48,535 nucleotides of DNA from a virus: the IMG/VR virus record IMGVR_UViG_3300021389_002246, positions 1 to 48,535 of that record, one strand, 5' to 3'. Under the pieces are notes generated by a model. It was not told where the DNA came from. It did no database searches and worked only from the letters and a program-made list of their open reading frames with translations. Made by a program: the position numbers and the translations under genes. Position 1 is the stretch's first letter, and every line of letters starts with the position of its first letter. Below, one piece after another: positions 8,581 to 16,945 of the stretch.

Positions 8581-9447
8581 ATGGACATAGCAATTTATCA
8601 AAATGACACAGGAAGTGCACCAGCTATACACTGGTGGCTTTCGCAAGAAACTAATATAGGACCTGAAGTATATGATTTTAATACAGGTTACTGTACACCA
8701 AGCGGGCATCATGTAGGTGCTATTGTTATTGAAAATGAACAATCAAAACATCATAATTTACATACACAATCAATTCAATTATTAGACGAACCATCAAAAG
8801 ATATCATTAATGTTATGTCTCCTTTTGATGATATAAGAAACGAATATGAGCATATTGTATGGAGTAATTATACAGGTAATTTAAATAATCCAGATAACAT
8901 TATTAAAGCAGACAAGACTATTCTTGTTGATAATAGTCCAGAAGAGCAATTATTTTTTTACATCAGTCAATACGCATTTGCATGGTTAGAATCTATAACA
9001 GATGTTGAACAACAAACAACTAATTGGGCAAACGAACATAACATTGAACACTGGAAAGAAGTATGGGATAATAAGTATTCTAAAACCTTTAAGCAAGCAT
9101 TTACTGATGGAAAATTAAAATACATGTGGCAACTTAATTTTGCACACCATGATTTAATGGATCAACTAGCAAAGGGTAAAGATGATATAACGTTAGTTGA
9201 TGCAGATGACCATGCTAGATTATTTGATAAGCAAAAAGAAGATTTTACAGATACATTGTTTGCATATGCTAATTCAGAAGTAGACTATCTGGTAGTAGGT
9301 GACAATTGGTTTGAAGATTATGAGAATATAATTGATTATTTAGAAATAGAAAGTTCTTTTAGATTAAAAAAGTTTAGAATTGATTATATGAAATTGTATA
9401 AACGCAAAAAGCAATTATACGCAGATACATTTTCAAAATACCTATGA
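8581..9447 (+). CDS. Unknown phage protein, copy 1 of a tandem paralogue pair
   Basis: The 288-residue product opens with MDIAIYQNDTGSAPAIHWWL and contains the block YMWQLNFAHHDL near residues 182-193; both recur in the next gene (APAIHWWLAQ; YMWQLNFAHWDL), and FYISQYAF matches FYITQYAF there. The genes therefore arose by duplication. The layout, an N-terminal alpha/beta start and a C-terminal acidic helical part with VDYLVVGDNWF, faintly recalls nucleotide-binding transferases, but no Walker or transferase signature can be shown. It ends overlapping the second copy by 4 nt. Function unknown. Confidence 0.7.
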   Translation: MDIAIYQNDTGSAPAIHWWLSQETNIGPEVYDFNTGYCTPSGHHVGAIVIENEQSKHHNLHTQSIQLLDEPSKDIINVMSPFDDIRNEYEHIVWSNYTGNLNNPDNIIKADKTILVDNSPEEQLFFYISQYAFAWLESITDVEQQTTNWANEHNIEHWKEVWDNKYSKTFKQAFTDGKLKYMWQLNFAHHDLMDQLAKGKDDITLVDADDHARLFDKQKEDFTDTLFAYANSEVDYLVVGDNWFEDYENIIDYLEIESSFRLKKFRIDYMKLYKRKKQLYADTFSKYL

Positions 9448-10388
9448 ACATAGCAATATATCAAACTGTAAATGCACATGCACCAGCTATACATTGGTGG
9501 CTTGCACAAGATAAACGTTTTGGTCCACAATTATATCAAGGTATGGCACCTATTTGTAATGGCGAGCAAATTGGTAGTATTGTACAAGAAATACGAAATG
9601 AAGATATTGATGCTGATGCATATGACATTCACCAAGAAAGTCTTAGAGAAATGGAAAATAAAGAAGCAATAAATGGAATAGTTGATTGTACATCTAGATA
9701 CTTTAATGCTATGAAAGGACATTGGGGCAATGATGAAGATCCCATTGTAGGATATCAGTATCCAGTGTGGAGCAACTATTTTGGTTGTACAAGATATCCC
9801 AATTCAGTACCTTTAGGTGATAAACTTTTATTTGCTAAGTCAACTACAAATGATGATGCTATGTTTTATATAACACAGTACGCATTTATTAAACTAACTA
9901 TTGATGAAATTAACGACCATAGTAAAATATGGTGGGAAGATCATAAACTAATGGCTGGCAAAGTTTTAGATGACTGGAAAGAAACTTGGTATAGAGATTA
10001 TCATGATCAATGTATAGCAGACTTTCATAATGGTAAATTGCAATACATGTGGCAACTTAATTTTGCACATTGGGATTTGCATAATATGTTAGCAGAAAAT
10101 AAAAGTAAATTTACATTAGATTATTCAATAGAAAGATTGTTTAAGGAAAAACATAAAACTGATGATTTTAACGCAGAGCAAAATGCAATAAAATCAATGA
10201 CTGATAATAATGTAGATCATTTGTTAGTTGATATAGAATGGTTTAACAATACTGATGTTATACTTGATTATTTAGGTATTAAAAATAGCAAAGCATTAGA
10301 TGATGCGGCATTACTATACAAAGAGCGTTATAAAATTGTTTGTAAATCCTACGAAGAATTATCTAATAAATACTACAAAGGAAATTAA
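9444..10388 (+). CDS. Unknown phage protein, copy 2 of a tandem paralogue pair
   Basis: At 314 residues this copy is slightly longer than the gene before it and shares its N-terminal IAIYQ...APAIHWWL, the central WSNY and FYITQYAF segments, YMWQLNFAHWDL, and a C-terminal VDHLLVDIEWF block. The two copies are clearly diverged, suggesting different substrates or partners rather than a recent duplication. Translation is coupled to copy 1 through an ATGA overlap. A secreted nuclease and radical SAM genes follow on the same strand. Function unknown. Confidence 0.7.
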   Translation: MNIAIYQTVNAHAPAIHWWLAQDKRFGPQLYQGMAPICNGEQIGSIVQEIRNEDIDADAYDIHQESLREMENKEAINGIVDCTSRYFNAMKGHWGNDEDPIVGYQYPVWSNYFGCTRYPNSVPLGDKLLFAKSTTNDDAMFYITQYAFIKLTIDEINDHSKIWWEDHKLMAGKVLDDWKETWYRDYHDQCIADFHNGKLQYMWQLNFAHWDLHNMLAENKSKFTLDYSIERLFKEKHKTDDFNAEQNAIKSMTDNNVDHLLVDIEWFNNTDVILDYLGIKNSKALDDAALLYKERYKIVCKSYEELSNKYYKGN

Positions 10389-10391
10389 ATT

Positions 10392-10874
10392 ATGAATAGA
10401 AATATAGGTAGAGGTTTAATAGTAATAGGAATGCTAATGTTAGGATTCCTTTTTGCAAACACAAGTTTAGCTTCAGAAAGAAAATCTTCAGGAAAAGAAG
10501 TTGATATGGTCGTTTACGACTTTGAGATAACTAGAGTAATTGATGGAGATACTGTAGCCTTTAGAGCAGACTTTTTGCCAGAGCCACTTAAACAAGAACT
10601 AAGCATTCGTGTTTATGGTGTTGACACACCTGAAAAGAGTTGGAGAGCAGAATGCGAATCTGAAGCAGCATGGGGCGAACAAGCAAGCCAATTTACAAAA
10701 GATCAATTAAACAACGCTAATACCATACAAGTAGCCATTTACAAATGGGATAAGTTTGGTGGGCGAGTATTAGGTGATATTATTATTGACGGGAATAGTC
10801 TAAGACATATGCTCATTGACAATGGATTTGCACGTGAATATTATGGTGACAAAAAAGAATCCTGGTGTGAATGA
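10392..10874 (+). CDS. Secreted or membrane-anchored thermonuclease-like protein
   Basis: Staphylococcal nuclease (SNase/TNase) family, cleaving DNA or RNA phosphodiester bonds with calcium. The N-terminal hydrophobic stretch (residues 8-25, LIVIGMLMLGFLFANTS) is a signal peptide or anchor, so the enzyme would act outside the cytoplasm or at the membrane. Family motifs follow: VIDGDT, RVYGVDTPEK (catalytic Arg and Glu) and KFGGRVLG (second Arg). Acting on host or competing DNA in the periplasm is a guess. A second SNase gene lies near 22.6 kb. Confidence 0.85.
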   Translation: MNRNIGRGLIVIGMLMLGFLFANTSLASERKSSGKEVDMVVYDFEITRVIDGDTVAFRADFLPEPLKQELSIRVYGVDTPEKSWRAECESEAAWGEQASQFTKDQLNNANTIQVAIYKWDKFGGRVLGDIIIDGNSLRHMLIDNGFAREYYGDKKESWCE

Positions 10875-11517
10875 TTATTCTAATCAAATAGACTTTGCAA
10901 TAACAACATATTGCCAAGCAAAATGCCGTAGTTGTGCTAGAACTAACTTAGAAACAGGAGAGAAAGAATCCTGGCTCGAGTTAAAGCACATGGATCTAAA
11001 TGTATTTAAGAATACACTTAACAATTCTCCTGATGTAAATCTTAATGAAATTGAATTTTGTGGAGAATTTGGTGATCCAATGATGCATCCTCAAATTGAT
11101 AACTTTATAGAAACTGCATTAGAGTTTACACCGGAAGTTCGAATATCAACTAATGGTGGCCTACGTACACCTGACTGGTATGAAAAAATTGCAAAAAAGT
11201 ATGGCGATAGCTTAGAAATAAATTTTTCTATTGATGGAGCATCGCATGATGTTAATTGGAAATATAGAGAAGGTGTTGATTGGCATCGAGCCATGGACAA
11301 CATGACTAGCTATATTAAAGCGAGTGGACGTGGTAATTGGTGGTTTATAATATTTGAATGGAATCATCATCAATTATTAGAAGCATCTAAACTGGCAAAA
11401 GATATTAACATCGAGATGGTATTTAAATATAATGATAGATTATTTGGATTAATAACGCCAGAATCAAAAATAAAAGCAGATGCAATAATTAAAGAAAATG
11501 GGCTATTATTAAAATGA
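10867..11517 (+). CDS. Radical SAM core protein lacking its own SPASM domain
   Basis: Radical SAM enzymes use a [4Fe-4S] cluster and S-adenosylmethionine to generate a radical. The cluster motif is CQAKCRSC (CX3CX2C), followed by EFCGEFGDPMMHP, ISTNGGL and FSIDGA, the usual strands of the barrel. The frame can start at TTG 10816, ATG 10843 or GTG 10867; GTG is chosen because it keeps the overlap with the nuclease gene to 8 nt. The protein stops where its full-length relative at 13141 continues into a SPASM domain; that domain is the next gene, joined by an ATGA overlap. Confidence 0.85.
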   Translation: MNDYSNQIDFAITTYCQAKCRSCARTNLETGEKESWLELKHMDLNVFKNTLNNSPDVNLNEIEFCGEFGDPMMHPQIDNFIETALEFTPEVRISTNGGLRTPDWYEKIAKKYGDSLEINFSIDGASHDVNWKYREGVDWHRAMDNMTSYIKASGRGNWWFIIFEWNHHQLLEASKLAKDINIEMVFKYNDRLFGLITPESKIKADAIIKENGLLLK

Positions 11518-11867
11518 GCAAGTATAATATAAAATGTTTTGCTTTTGAAAATAGTCAAAGAATGTGGGAAGTTACTTCAGAAGGAAGAGTTTGGCCTTGC
11601 TGTAATTTTAGTAATGCATGGGATAAAAGGCATAATAAAGATTCAGATGGTAACGTTAATGATGAATCAGCCAGACTATTTAACGATGAAAAAATAGAAA
11701 AATTATTAAAAGATAATCCAAATTGGAATCATTTGGAACACAATACACTAAAAGAAATAATAAATCACGATATATACAAAACATACATTTTTAATGAGGG
11801 ATGGGAAAGTGACAATCCTCCATTATTATGTAAATTTAACTGTTGCTTGACAACTAGCAAAAAATAG
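11514..11867 (+). CDS. Stand-alone SPASM-like domain, partner of the upstream radical SAM core
   Basis: The 117 residues align with the C-terminal part of the radical SAM/SPASM protein at 13141: a Cys near the start (IKCFAFE), GRVWPCCNFSNAWD matching GYIYPCCMFSSASYD, and CKFNCC near the end matching CIQQCG. These cysteines would bind auxiliary Fe-S clusters. Alone it has no catalytic motif, so it most likely assembles with the radical SAM core encoded just upstream. Start and upstream stop overlap as ATGA, typical of coupled subunits. Confidence 0.75.
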   Translation: MSKYNIKCFAFENSQRMWEVTSEGRVWPCCNFSNAWDKRHNKDSDGNVNDESARLFNDEKIEKLLKDNPNWNHLEHNTLKEIINHDIYKTYIFNEGWESDNPPLLCKFNCCLTTSKK

Positions 11868-11875
11868 TTTATAAT
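11847..11875 (+). promoter_or_regulatory. Perfect consensus sigma70 promoter for tRNAs
   Basis: TTGACA (11847-11852), 17-nt spacer, TATAAT (11870-11875). The -35 lies inside the last codons of the SPASM gene. Transcription would start just before tRNA-Asp. Confidence 0.88.
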
Positions 11876-11889
11876 ATAATCTGTATTTG

Positions 11890-11966
11890 GGGGGTGTAGC
11901 TCAGTTGGTTAGAGCACCTGCCTGTCACGCAGGGGGCCGAGGGTTCGAGTCCCTTCACTCCCGCCA
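11890..11966 (+). tRNA. tRNA-Asp (GTC)
   Basis: Acceptor GGGGGTG/CACTCCC, anticodon stem CCTGC/GCAGG with loop CTGTCAC, T-loop TTCGAGT, encoded CCA; 77 nt. Confidence 0.95.
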
Positions 11967-11969
11967 AAT

Positions 11970-12044
11970 GCTCCGTTCGTCTATCGGTTAGGACATCGGG
12001 TTTTCATCCCGAAAAGAGGGGTTCGACTCCCCTACGGAGTACCA
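11970..12044 (+). tRNA. tRNA-Glu (TTC)
   Basis: Acceptor GCTCCGT/ACGGAGT, anticodon loop TTTTCAT, T-loop TTCGACT, encoded CCA; 75 nt. It follows tRNA-Asp after 3 nt, so both come from one transcript. Confidence 0.95.
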
Positions 12045-12059
12045 ACAGAAAGGAAGTAC

Positions 12060-12302
12060 ATGAAGATTAGATACTATAAAGATATCGACGGAATGCGTTG
12101 GTTAGGCTTTGTACTAGCAATGATGAGTGCATACTTGTTAAGCGGCGGTGAAGTTGAATATCAATACATAGGTTGGGGAGTAGCCTGTTTTAGTTGTAGT
12201 ATATGGCTATACATGGGTTACAAAGACAAAGACATTCCAAGAGCATTAATGGAATTAATGTATCTAGCATTGGCAATACGAGGTGTTATTAATTGGTTAT
12301 AG
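12060..12302 (+). CDS. Small integral membrane protein
   Basis: The 80-residue product has two to three hydrophobic segments (WLGFVLAMMSAYLL; IGWGVACFSCSIWLYMGY; LMELMYLALAIRGVINWL). The W-G...W-Y-G...N/R-G...W rhythm resembles PnuC/SWEET-like half transporters, but that is only resemblance. It starts behind a good AAGGAAG site directly after tRNA-Glu and is read from the tRNA promoter. Function unknown. Confidence 0.65.
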   Translation: MKIRYYKDIDGMRWLGFVLAMMSAYLLSGGEVEYQYIGWGVACFSCSIWLYMGYKDKDIPRALMELMYLALAIRGVINWL

Positions 12303-12316
12303 TTTCCTTGGTTTCT

Positions 12317-12324
12317 AATAAATA
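12317..12324 (+). promoter_or_regulatory. Late promoter motif before ferredoxin reductase
   Basis: AATAAATA lies 27 nt before the fpr-like start, followed by an AGGAAA ribosome site. It fits the nATAAATA series elsewhere in the window. A TATAAT also occurs at 12332 but without a good -35. Confidence 0.45.
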
Positions 12325-12351
12325 ATTGTATTATAATAGGAAATAATAAGC

Positions 12352-13134
12352 ATGGCAGCACACAAAGAAACAGTTTTATCAGTAACACATTACACAGACA
12401 CATTATTTCATATTACAACTACTCGAGATAGTAGTGTAAGGTTTAGAGATGGTGAGTTTATGATGATTGGTTTAGACAACTGGTCAGAAAAACTACAAAA
12501 GAATAAACCTATAATGAGAGCTTATTCAGTAGCAAGTCCTAACCATCAAGAAACACTAGAATTTTATAGTATCAAAGTACAAGACGGACCACTTACAAGT
12601 AAGCTACAACATGTTAAAGTAGGTGATGAAATACTAATTAATCCTAAAGCAGTAGGCACGCTAGTACACGCAAATTTAAAGCCTGGACGCAATCTCTACT
12701 TACTGGCTACTGGAACAGGAATCGCCCCTTTTATGAGTATTATACGCGGCGTAGACACGTATGAACACTATGATAATGTTATTGTAGTATGGGGTACTAG
12801 AATAGCCAAGGAACTAGCGTTTAAAGAGCTCATAGACGGGTTAAACGGCGATGAAATATACAGTCAAGTAACAGAAGGTAAACTTAAAACATACTTTACT
12901 TGCACACGTGAAGATTACGAAAATACAGGTCGTGTAACAACTGCAATGTATAATGGTGATGTTCAAAAGAAATTAGGACTAGTAGATTTATCACCAATGC
13001 ACGACAGAGTAATGATATGCGGTTCAATGCCAATGAATGAAGAACTAATTAAGTACTTAGAAGATCAAGGATTTACAGAAGGCGACAGTAAAACACCTGG
13101 TGAATATGTAGTAGAGAAAGCATTTGTAGGTTAA
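12352..13134 (+). CDS. fpr: Ferredoxin/flavodoxin-NADP+ reductase
   Basis: This 260-residue FAD enzyme moves electrons between NADPH and ferredoxin or flavodoxin. The FAD-binding RAYSVASPN, the segment FYSIKVQDGPLTSKLQ, the NADP-site GTGIAPFMSIIR, and MICGSMPMNE are all present, and the C-terminus EYVVEKAFVG is of the bacterial type without a terminal aromatic residue. Length matches Fpr (about 250-260). It sits between two radical SAM systems, which need reduced ferredoxin or flavodoxin; supplying those electrons is the simplest role. The gene is rarely seen in phages. Confidence 0.92.
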   Translation: MAAHKETVLSVTHYTDTLFHITTTRDSSVRFRDGEFMMIGLDNWSEKLQKNKPIMRAYSVASPNHQETLEFYSIKVQDGPLTSKLQHVKVGDEILINPKAVGTLVHANLKPGRNLYLLATGTGIAPFMSIIRGVDTYEHYDNVIVVWGTRIAKELAFKELIDGLNGDEIYSQVTEGKLKTYFTCTREDYENTGRVTTAMYNGDVQKKLGLVDLSPMHDRVMICGSMPMNEELIKYLEDQGFTEGDSKTPGEYVVEKAFVG

Positions 13135-13140
13135 CAATTA

Positions 13141-14211
13141 ATGAGATATAAGTCAGTTAAAGTTATAGAATTTGAAAACACAACAACATGTAATAGTTTT
13201 TGTCCTGTATGTGTTAGGTTTCAATCAGATGATAACAATGCATTATATCTAAATCCATTAGTTGATTTTAATAAACATTTAAGTACTGAAAATATAATAA
13301 AGATACTTTCTGATCCGTGTGTTGACGATAACGTATTAATAGAATTTATAGGTACCGCAGGTGATCCACTTGCTCATCCAAACTTTTTAGAATTATTAGA
13401 AGTATCTATAAAGTTAAAACCAAACGCAAGTTTTAATATACATACTAATGGAGGATTAAAAAATCCTGACTATTATGAAAAGTTAGGTAAATTATTAAGC
13501 ACTACAAAATGGTATGATTTCCAATTTAGTATAGATGGATTAGAAGATACAAATCACATTTATCGTATTGGAGTACAATGGAACAAGATAATGGAAAACT
13601 TACGTGCATTTATAAAAAGTGGCGGAATTCCAACATGGCAAATGGTAGTATTTCCGTGGAATAAACATCAAGTAGAAGAAGCAAGAAAATTTGCAAAAAA
13701 AATAGGATGTAAAAGTTTTAATACAAGACAAAATATTTTTAGCGGAGATTTAGACACATTAATGTTAAATGCTAAAACTAATTTTAATAAGAAAGAGTTT
13801 TTACCAAAAAGCAAAAAAAGTTTAAATGACCAATCTTTATTACATGACATGCACAAAAAAGAATTGCAACAAATGGTTAATAGTTATACATACGTTGATG
13901 ATCAATGCTTTAGTAAAGAAGCTATTTTTGTAAGACCAGAAGGATACATATATCCTTGTTGTATGTTTAGTTCAGCTTCATATGATAAGTTAAACTTATC
14001 GTTATTAGAAGAAGCATACTTTACTCCATATGAAAAAGGATGGAATGAAATAGATAAACATAGTTTAAGTAAAATTATGAGTCACCAATGGTGGACAGAT
14101 TTAAAAAATGGATTAGATGATAATAATCCATGTGACTTGTGTATTCAACAATGTGGAGTGATGGAAAACACAGCTAGGCACGATATAGAAACACAAAGGA
14201 CATCTTTATAA
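13141..14211 (+). CDS. Radical SAM/SPASM-like protein
   Basis: Full-length (356-residue) relative of the split system at 10867-11867. The cluster motif is CNSFCPVC (CX3CX2C, residues 18-25), then EFIGTAGDPLAHP, IHTNGGL and FSIDGLED. The C-terminal region has QCFSKEAIFVRPEGYIYPCC and CDLCIQQCG, cysteines suited to auxiliary clusters as in SPASM maturases of peptides. The substrate is unknown. The gene begins 6 nt after fpr and its stop overlaps an oxygenase gene by one base, so the three probably act in one pathway. Confidence 0.85.
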   Translation: MRYKSVKVIEFENTTTCNSFCPVCVRFQSDDNNALYLNPLVDFNKHLSTENIIKILSDPCVDDNVLIEFIGTAGDPLAHPNFLELLEVSIKLKPNASFNIHTNGGLKNPDYYEKLGKLLSTTKWYDFQFSIDGLEDTNHIYRIGVQWNKIMENLRAFIKSGGIPTWQMVVFPWNKHQVEEARKFAKKIGCKSFNTRQNIFSGDLDTLMLNAKTNFNKKEFLPKSKKSLNDQSLLHDMHKKELQQMVNSYTYVDDQCFSKEAIFVRPEGYIYPCCMFSSASYDKLNLSLLEEAYFTPYEKGWNEIDKHSLSKIMSHQWWTDLKNGLDDNNPCDLCIQQCGVMENTARHDIETQRTSL

Positions 14212-14906
14212 TGAGAACAGCCGCACAAAGGAAAACAATTACTGATAGGTACGAAAGTGCAACATTACATAAAAATATTGTAAATCAAGGTTTTATTGAT
14301 TACTTACTTAATCAATTTCGCAATACAGAACATATAAAAAAGAGTACAGGACCAGTTGTAATGAATTATAGTCCAGATAGAGATGGTTACGAAGAATGGT
14401 TTGAGCCTGTACAGAAATTTGTTAATAATCTAATTGGCGAAAGTCTAGTAGCTGCCAGTAATATATTTAAAGTAGAAAAGCCACATATGGTACACAATGA
14501 TGATTATTATGAGAAAATATATGACATATATAAAACAGTAGTAATTCCTTTAGAAATATCCAAGCCTACTAACTTTATAGTATTTGACCAATACTATTTA
14601 GACGGGCCTATTAAATGTTTCAAAGGATTTCCTAAATTACCAGAAACTTATTATAATAAACCTTTAACAGATTATAGTGATATTGTAAATATTACAAATA
14701 AACCATTTAATAAACAAATTTATAACGAATATTTGACTCACCTTCCATACGAATCTTTACATGGGCTTACAGTTGAATCAATTGTAAGATGGCAACCGGG
14801 AGATGCTATTACGTTTGACATGGGAAAATTGCACTCTGCTACTAACTTTAAAGCACAAAATATAGACTATAAAATTGGTTATAGTATTTTTACTGCTAAA
14901 TACTAG
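14211..14906 (+). CDS. Probable 2-oxoglutarate/Fe(II)-dependent oxygenase
   Basis: The 231-residue product shows the facial-triad pattern of this family: HND within PHMVHNDDYYEK (near residue 98), then WQPGDAITFDMGKLHSATNF with the distal His, and IGYSIFTAKY after it. PGDAITFD before the second His is typical. It would hydroxylate or otherwise oxidise a substrate, and its overlap with the radical SAM/SPASM gene suggests the same substrate or pathway. Assignment rests on motif spacing only. Confidence 0.6.
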   Translation: MRTAAQRKTITDRYESATLHKNIVNQGFIDYLLNQFRNTEHIKKSTGPVVMNYSPDRDGYEEWFEPVQKFVNNLIGESLVAASNIFKVEKPHMVHNDDYYEKIYDIYKTVVIPLEISKPTNFIVFDQYYLDGPIKCFKGFPKLPETYYNKPLTDYSDIVNITNKPFNKQIYNEYLTHLPYESLHGLTVESIVRWQPGDAITFDMGKLHSATNFKAQNIDYKIGYSIFTAKY

Positions 14907-15002
14907 TAAGTAAAAAATACTTTGGCCCAGTAAATGTTCAGAGTTTACTATAGGACAGTGCCAGCGGACATATTTTTTATGTAATACTAAAAGGAGTTTT
15001 GT

Positions 15003-15260
15003 ATGTCAGACTTATTTGGTCACAATAGTGGAGATAAAAAATTTATTATTAACATCAGCGATCTTTACGATGAAAAAGAACGCAAACAAAAAGAACTTGA
15101 GTTTTACACAGAAGAACTTAATAAGTTAATGCTTAGACTAGGAATGTTACAACACGAAATAGGAGTTACTGAAACTATCATAAATATGATAGAAGGTGAA
15201 TATTTAGTAGACCTCAAACAAGCTATTGAACAAAGGAAGAGAATAAAAGGAATAAAATGA
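15003..15260 (+). CDS. Small coiled-coil protein
   Basis: An 85-residue protein, largely a charged heptad-like helix (YDEKERKQKELEFYTEELNK), behind a strong AAAGGAGT site. It overlaps the next gene by 4 nt (ATGA). No family recognised; an oligomerising adaptor is plausible. The 96 nt before it hold a weak stem AGTAAA/TTTACT and no clear promoter. Confidence 0.6.
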   Translation: MSDLFGHNSGDKKFIINISDLYDEKERKQKELEFYTEELNKLMLRLGMLQHEIGVTETIINMIEGEYLVDLKQAIEQRKRIKGIK

Positions 15261-16024
15261 ACACATTGTATTTAATATGTAGTCACAGTTGTTTAAGTCA
15301 AATGGAAGTTCCATACTTGCTTAATAACAGCCCTATGCTACATGGTGAAAGCCAAGCAGGCGAACATTGGGCAACATATGAGTTAGATGGAAAAGAAATA
15401 GATCACGAACCAGGTCAATTGGGTAAAATTCGTGTACATGATGATTACTGGAATATTTCAGATGAAGATAGAGAATGGTATAACTATAATGTTAGAAATA
15501 CTATGGAAATATCTACAGAGCAATTAGATGGATTATTAAATTTAATTAAAGATAAAAGCATATCAGTTTTGCTACATGCACAAAATTATCAAGATATTTG
15601 GAAATGGAGTAGAAACTTACCAGTATTATTAATCAAAACATCAGTTGATAATTGGGACGGAGATATTGTTAGTTGGGCAGCACGTGAATATAATTACTTG
15701 ATGGAAGATGATAGAAACGCTAATTACAGCGATGATGATCATAGTTGGCCAGGAATAGAAACGATTGTTGATAACTTTATAGCTAAAAAGAAGTTCAACA
15801 ACGGAATATATAATGAAACAGAGCCATACAATCACGGTGATATTTCATTATATCAAAGCCAATGGTCAACAATAACTGGATTAAAGACGCTATGGGATAG
15901 TGTAGGAATTGAAGCACCAGATCAAGAGTGGATACACAAATATTACGACGACTTTCAATCTCATCAAGAAATAGATCGAGCACTAGCCAAGGAATTAACA
16001 GATGCCTACAATAAAAGACGATAA
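15257..16024 (+). CDS. Unknown phage protein, possible distant relative of the 8.6-10.4 kb pair
   Basis: The 255-residue product starts with MNTLYLICSHSCLSQMEVPYL, has a central LPVLLIKTSVDNWDGDIVSW and a C-terminal LKTLWDSVGIEAPDQEWI. The central strand-then-AAREYNYL block recalls ILVDNSPEEQ...QYAFAWL of the gene at 8581, so the three may share a fold, but the similarity is too weak to claim homology. The C-terminal pattern is also reminiscent of sulfotransferase-like phage proteins. It overlaps the next gene by 23 nt. Function unknown. Confidence 0.55.
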   Translation: MNTLYLICSHSCLSQMEVPYLLNNSPMLHGESQAGEHWATYELDGKEIDHEPGQLGKIRVHDDYWNISDEDREWYNYNVRNTMEISTEQLDGLLNLIKDKSISVLLHAQNYQDIWKWSRNLPVLLIKTSVDNWDGDIVSWAAREYNYLMEDDRNANYSDDDHSWPGIETIVDNFIAKKKFNNGIYNETEPYNHGDISLYQSQWSTITGLKTLWDSVGIEAPDQEWIHKYYDDFQSHQEIDRALAKELTDAYNKRR

Positions 16025-16385
16025 TAACGTAGTACTATTTTCAGACCCATTTAAAGTATATCTTTTTAAAGATAAACAAAGAGTAAAACTTTCATTTAAA
16101 ATAACTGATTATGTGGTTATTAACAGAGAATTCAAACAGGAAGATTTTGAATATATTTTAGCTCATTGGAAAGAAGAAGATGGTGTAGAAGGAAATATAA
16201 GAGATATAGATAATAATAAAATATGGTGGTATCACAGTGAATGTACTCCTAGACCCGAATGTGCACCGGCAGATTTTGTAGGTATTAACTTTAATAGATA
16301 TAGTTTTAGATTCTCAGTAAAAGACATGGAATCCTTAGAAAATACGTATTTTCACCAAAAAAACAACAAAATGCATTGGGATTAA
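16002..16385 (+). CDS. Hypothetical protein
   Basis: 127 residues, mixed alpha/beta, with KIWWYHSECTPRPECAPADF near the middle; two Cys and two Pro there hint at a structural loop. It starts inside the previous gene behind AAGGAATT and is the last gene before a strong terminator. No family recognised. Confidence 0.55.
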   Translation: MPTIKDDNNVVLFSDPFKVYLFKDKQRVKLSFKITDYVVINREFKQEDFEYILAHWKEEDGVEGNIRDIDNNKIWWYHSECTPRPECAPADFVGINFNRYSFRFSVKDMESLENTYFHQKNNKMHWD

Positions 16386-16410
16386 TTAAAAAAATAATTA
16401 AAAAACTTAT

Positions 16411-16437
16411 AAACCCTTGTTTTACAAGGGTTTTTTT
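16411..16437 (+). terminator. Rho-independent terminator, copy 1 of a repeated cassette
   Basis: Stem AAACCCTTG/CAAGGGTTT (9 bp), loop TTTTA, then a T run. Stem and downstream ATGGCT recur almost base for base at 19217, each time followed by a promoter. Confidence 0.92.
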
Positions 16438-16460
16438 ATGGCTTTTTTATGCTCTAACGG

Positions 16461-16489
16461 TTGACAAGTAAGACATCTTACTGTATACT
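16461..16489 (+). promoter_or_regulatory. Sigma70 promoter with palindromic spacer operator
   Basis: TTGACA (16461-16466), 17 nt, TATACT (16484-16489). The spacer contains GTAAGACATCTTAC, an inverted repeat with 2-nt centre, and the -10 overlaps a second one, TATACT-ATA-AGTATA. The element is repeated with only downstream differences at 17514 and in variant form at 19257. Confidence 0.9.
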
Positions 16490-16524
16490 ATAAGTATAGT
16501 TAATAAAAAAAGGAGTTAATAAAG

Positions 16525-16944
16525 ATGGCATATATTAGAACAAACGAAGTAGCAGAAATTAGAAAAGCACTAAAAGAGAAGTTTGGTAAATCACTAAAAT
16601 TTAGTGTAAGACGCCAGCACTATTCAAGTGTTGATGTTTCAATTGTATCCGGTAATGTTGACTTCTACGATGGAAGTATGGATAGCACAGACAAATATAA
16701 TGGACAAGTTCATAAGTTTGATGGGCATTCACAAATTAACGAATACTACCCAGAATATTATGGAAAACACAAACAGTTATTCACAGACATTGTTAAAATT
16801 ATGAAAACTGCTCCTGCTTTAGCAGAAGGTGGTAGAGCTTGGTATGATAATTCAGATGCAATGACTGACTATTTTGATACTGCTTATTACACTCATGTTA
16901 GTGTTGGTAAGTGGAATAAACCTTATAATTACACAGGAGCGTAA
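16525..16944 (+). CDS. LPD29-like hypothetical protein
   Basis: The 139-residue product begins VAEIRKALKEKFGKSLKFSVRR followed by SVDVSI, resembling the LPD29 polyvalent-protein domain found in phage and plasmid proteins. The second half is Tyr/His/Asp rich (EYYPEYYGKHK). It heads the first cassette-controlled unit behind an AAAAAGGAG site. Its molecular role is not established. Confidence 0.6.
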   Translation: MAYIRTNEVAEIRKALKEKFGKSLKFSVRRQHYSSVDVSIVSGNVDFYDGSMDSTDKYNGQVHKFDGHSQINEYYPEYYGKHKQLFTDIVKIMKTAPALAEGGRAWYDNSDAMTDYFDTAYYTHVSVGKWNKPYNYTGA

Positions 16945-16945
16945 T

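Noticed and set aside
11505-11520. Programmed frameshift joining radical SAM and SPASM genes
   Set aside because: No standard slippery heptamer is present, and the ATGA overlap gives a simple restart explanation. A sequencing indel remains possible.
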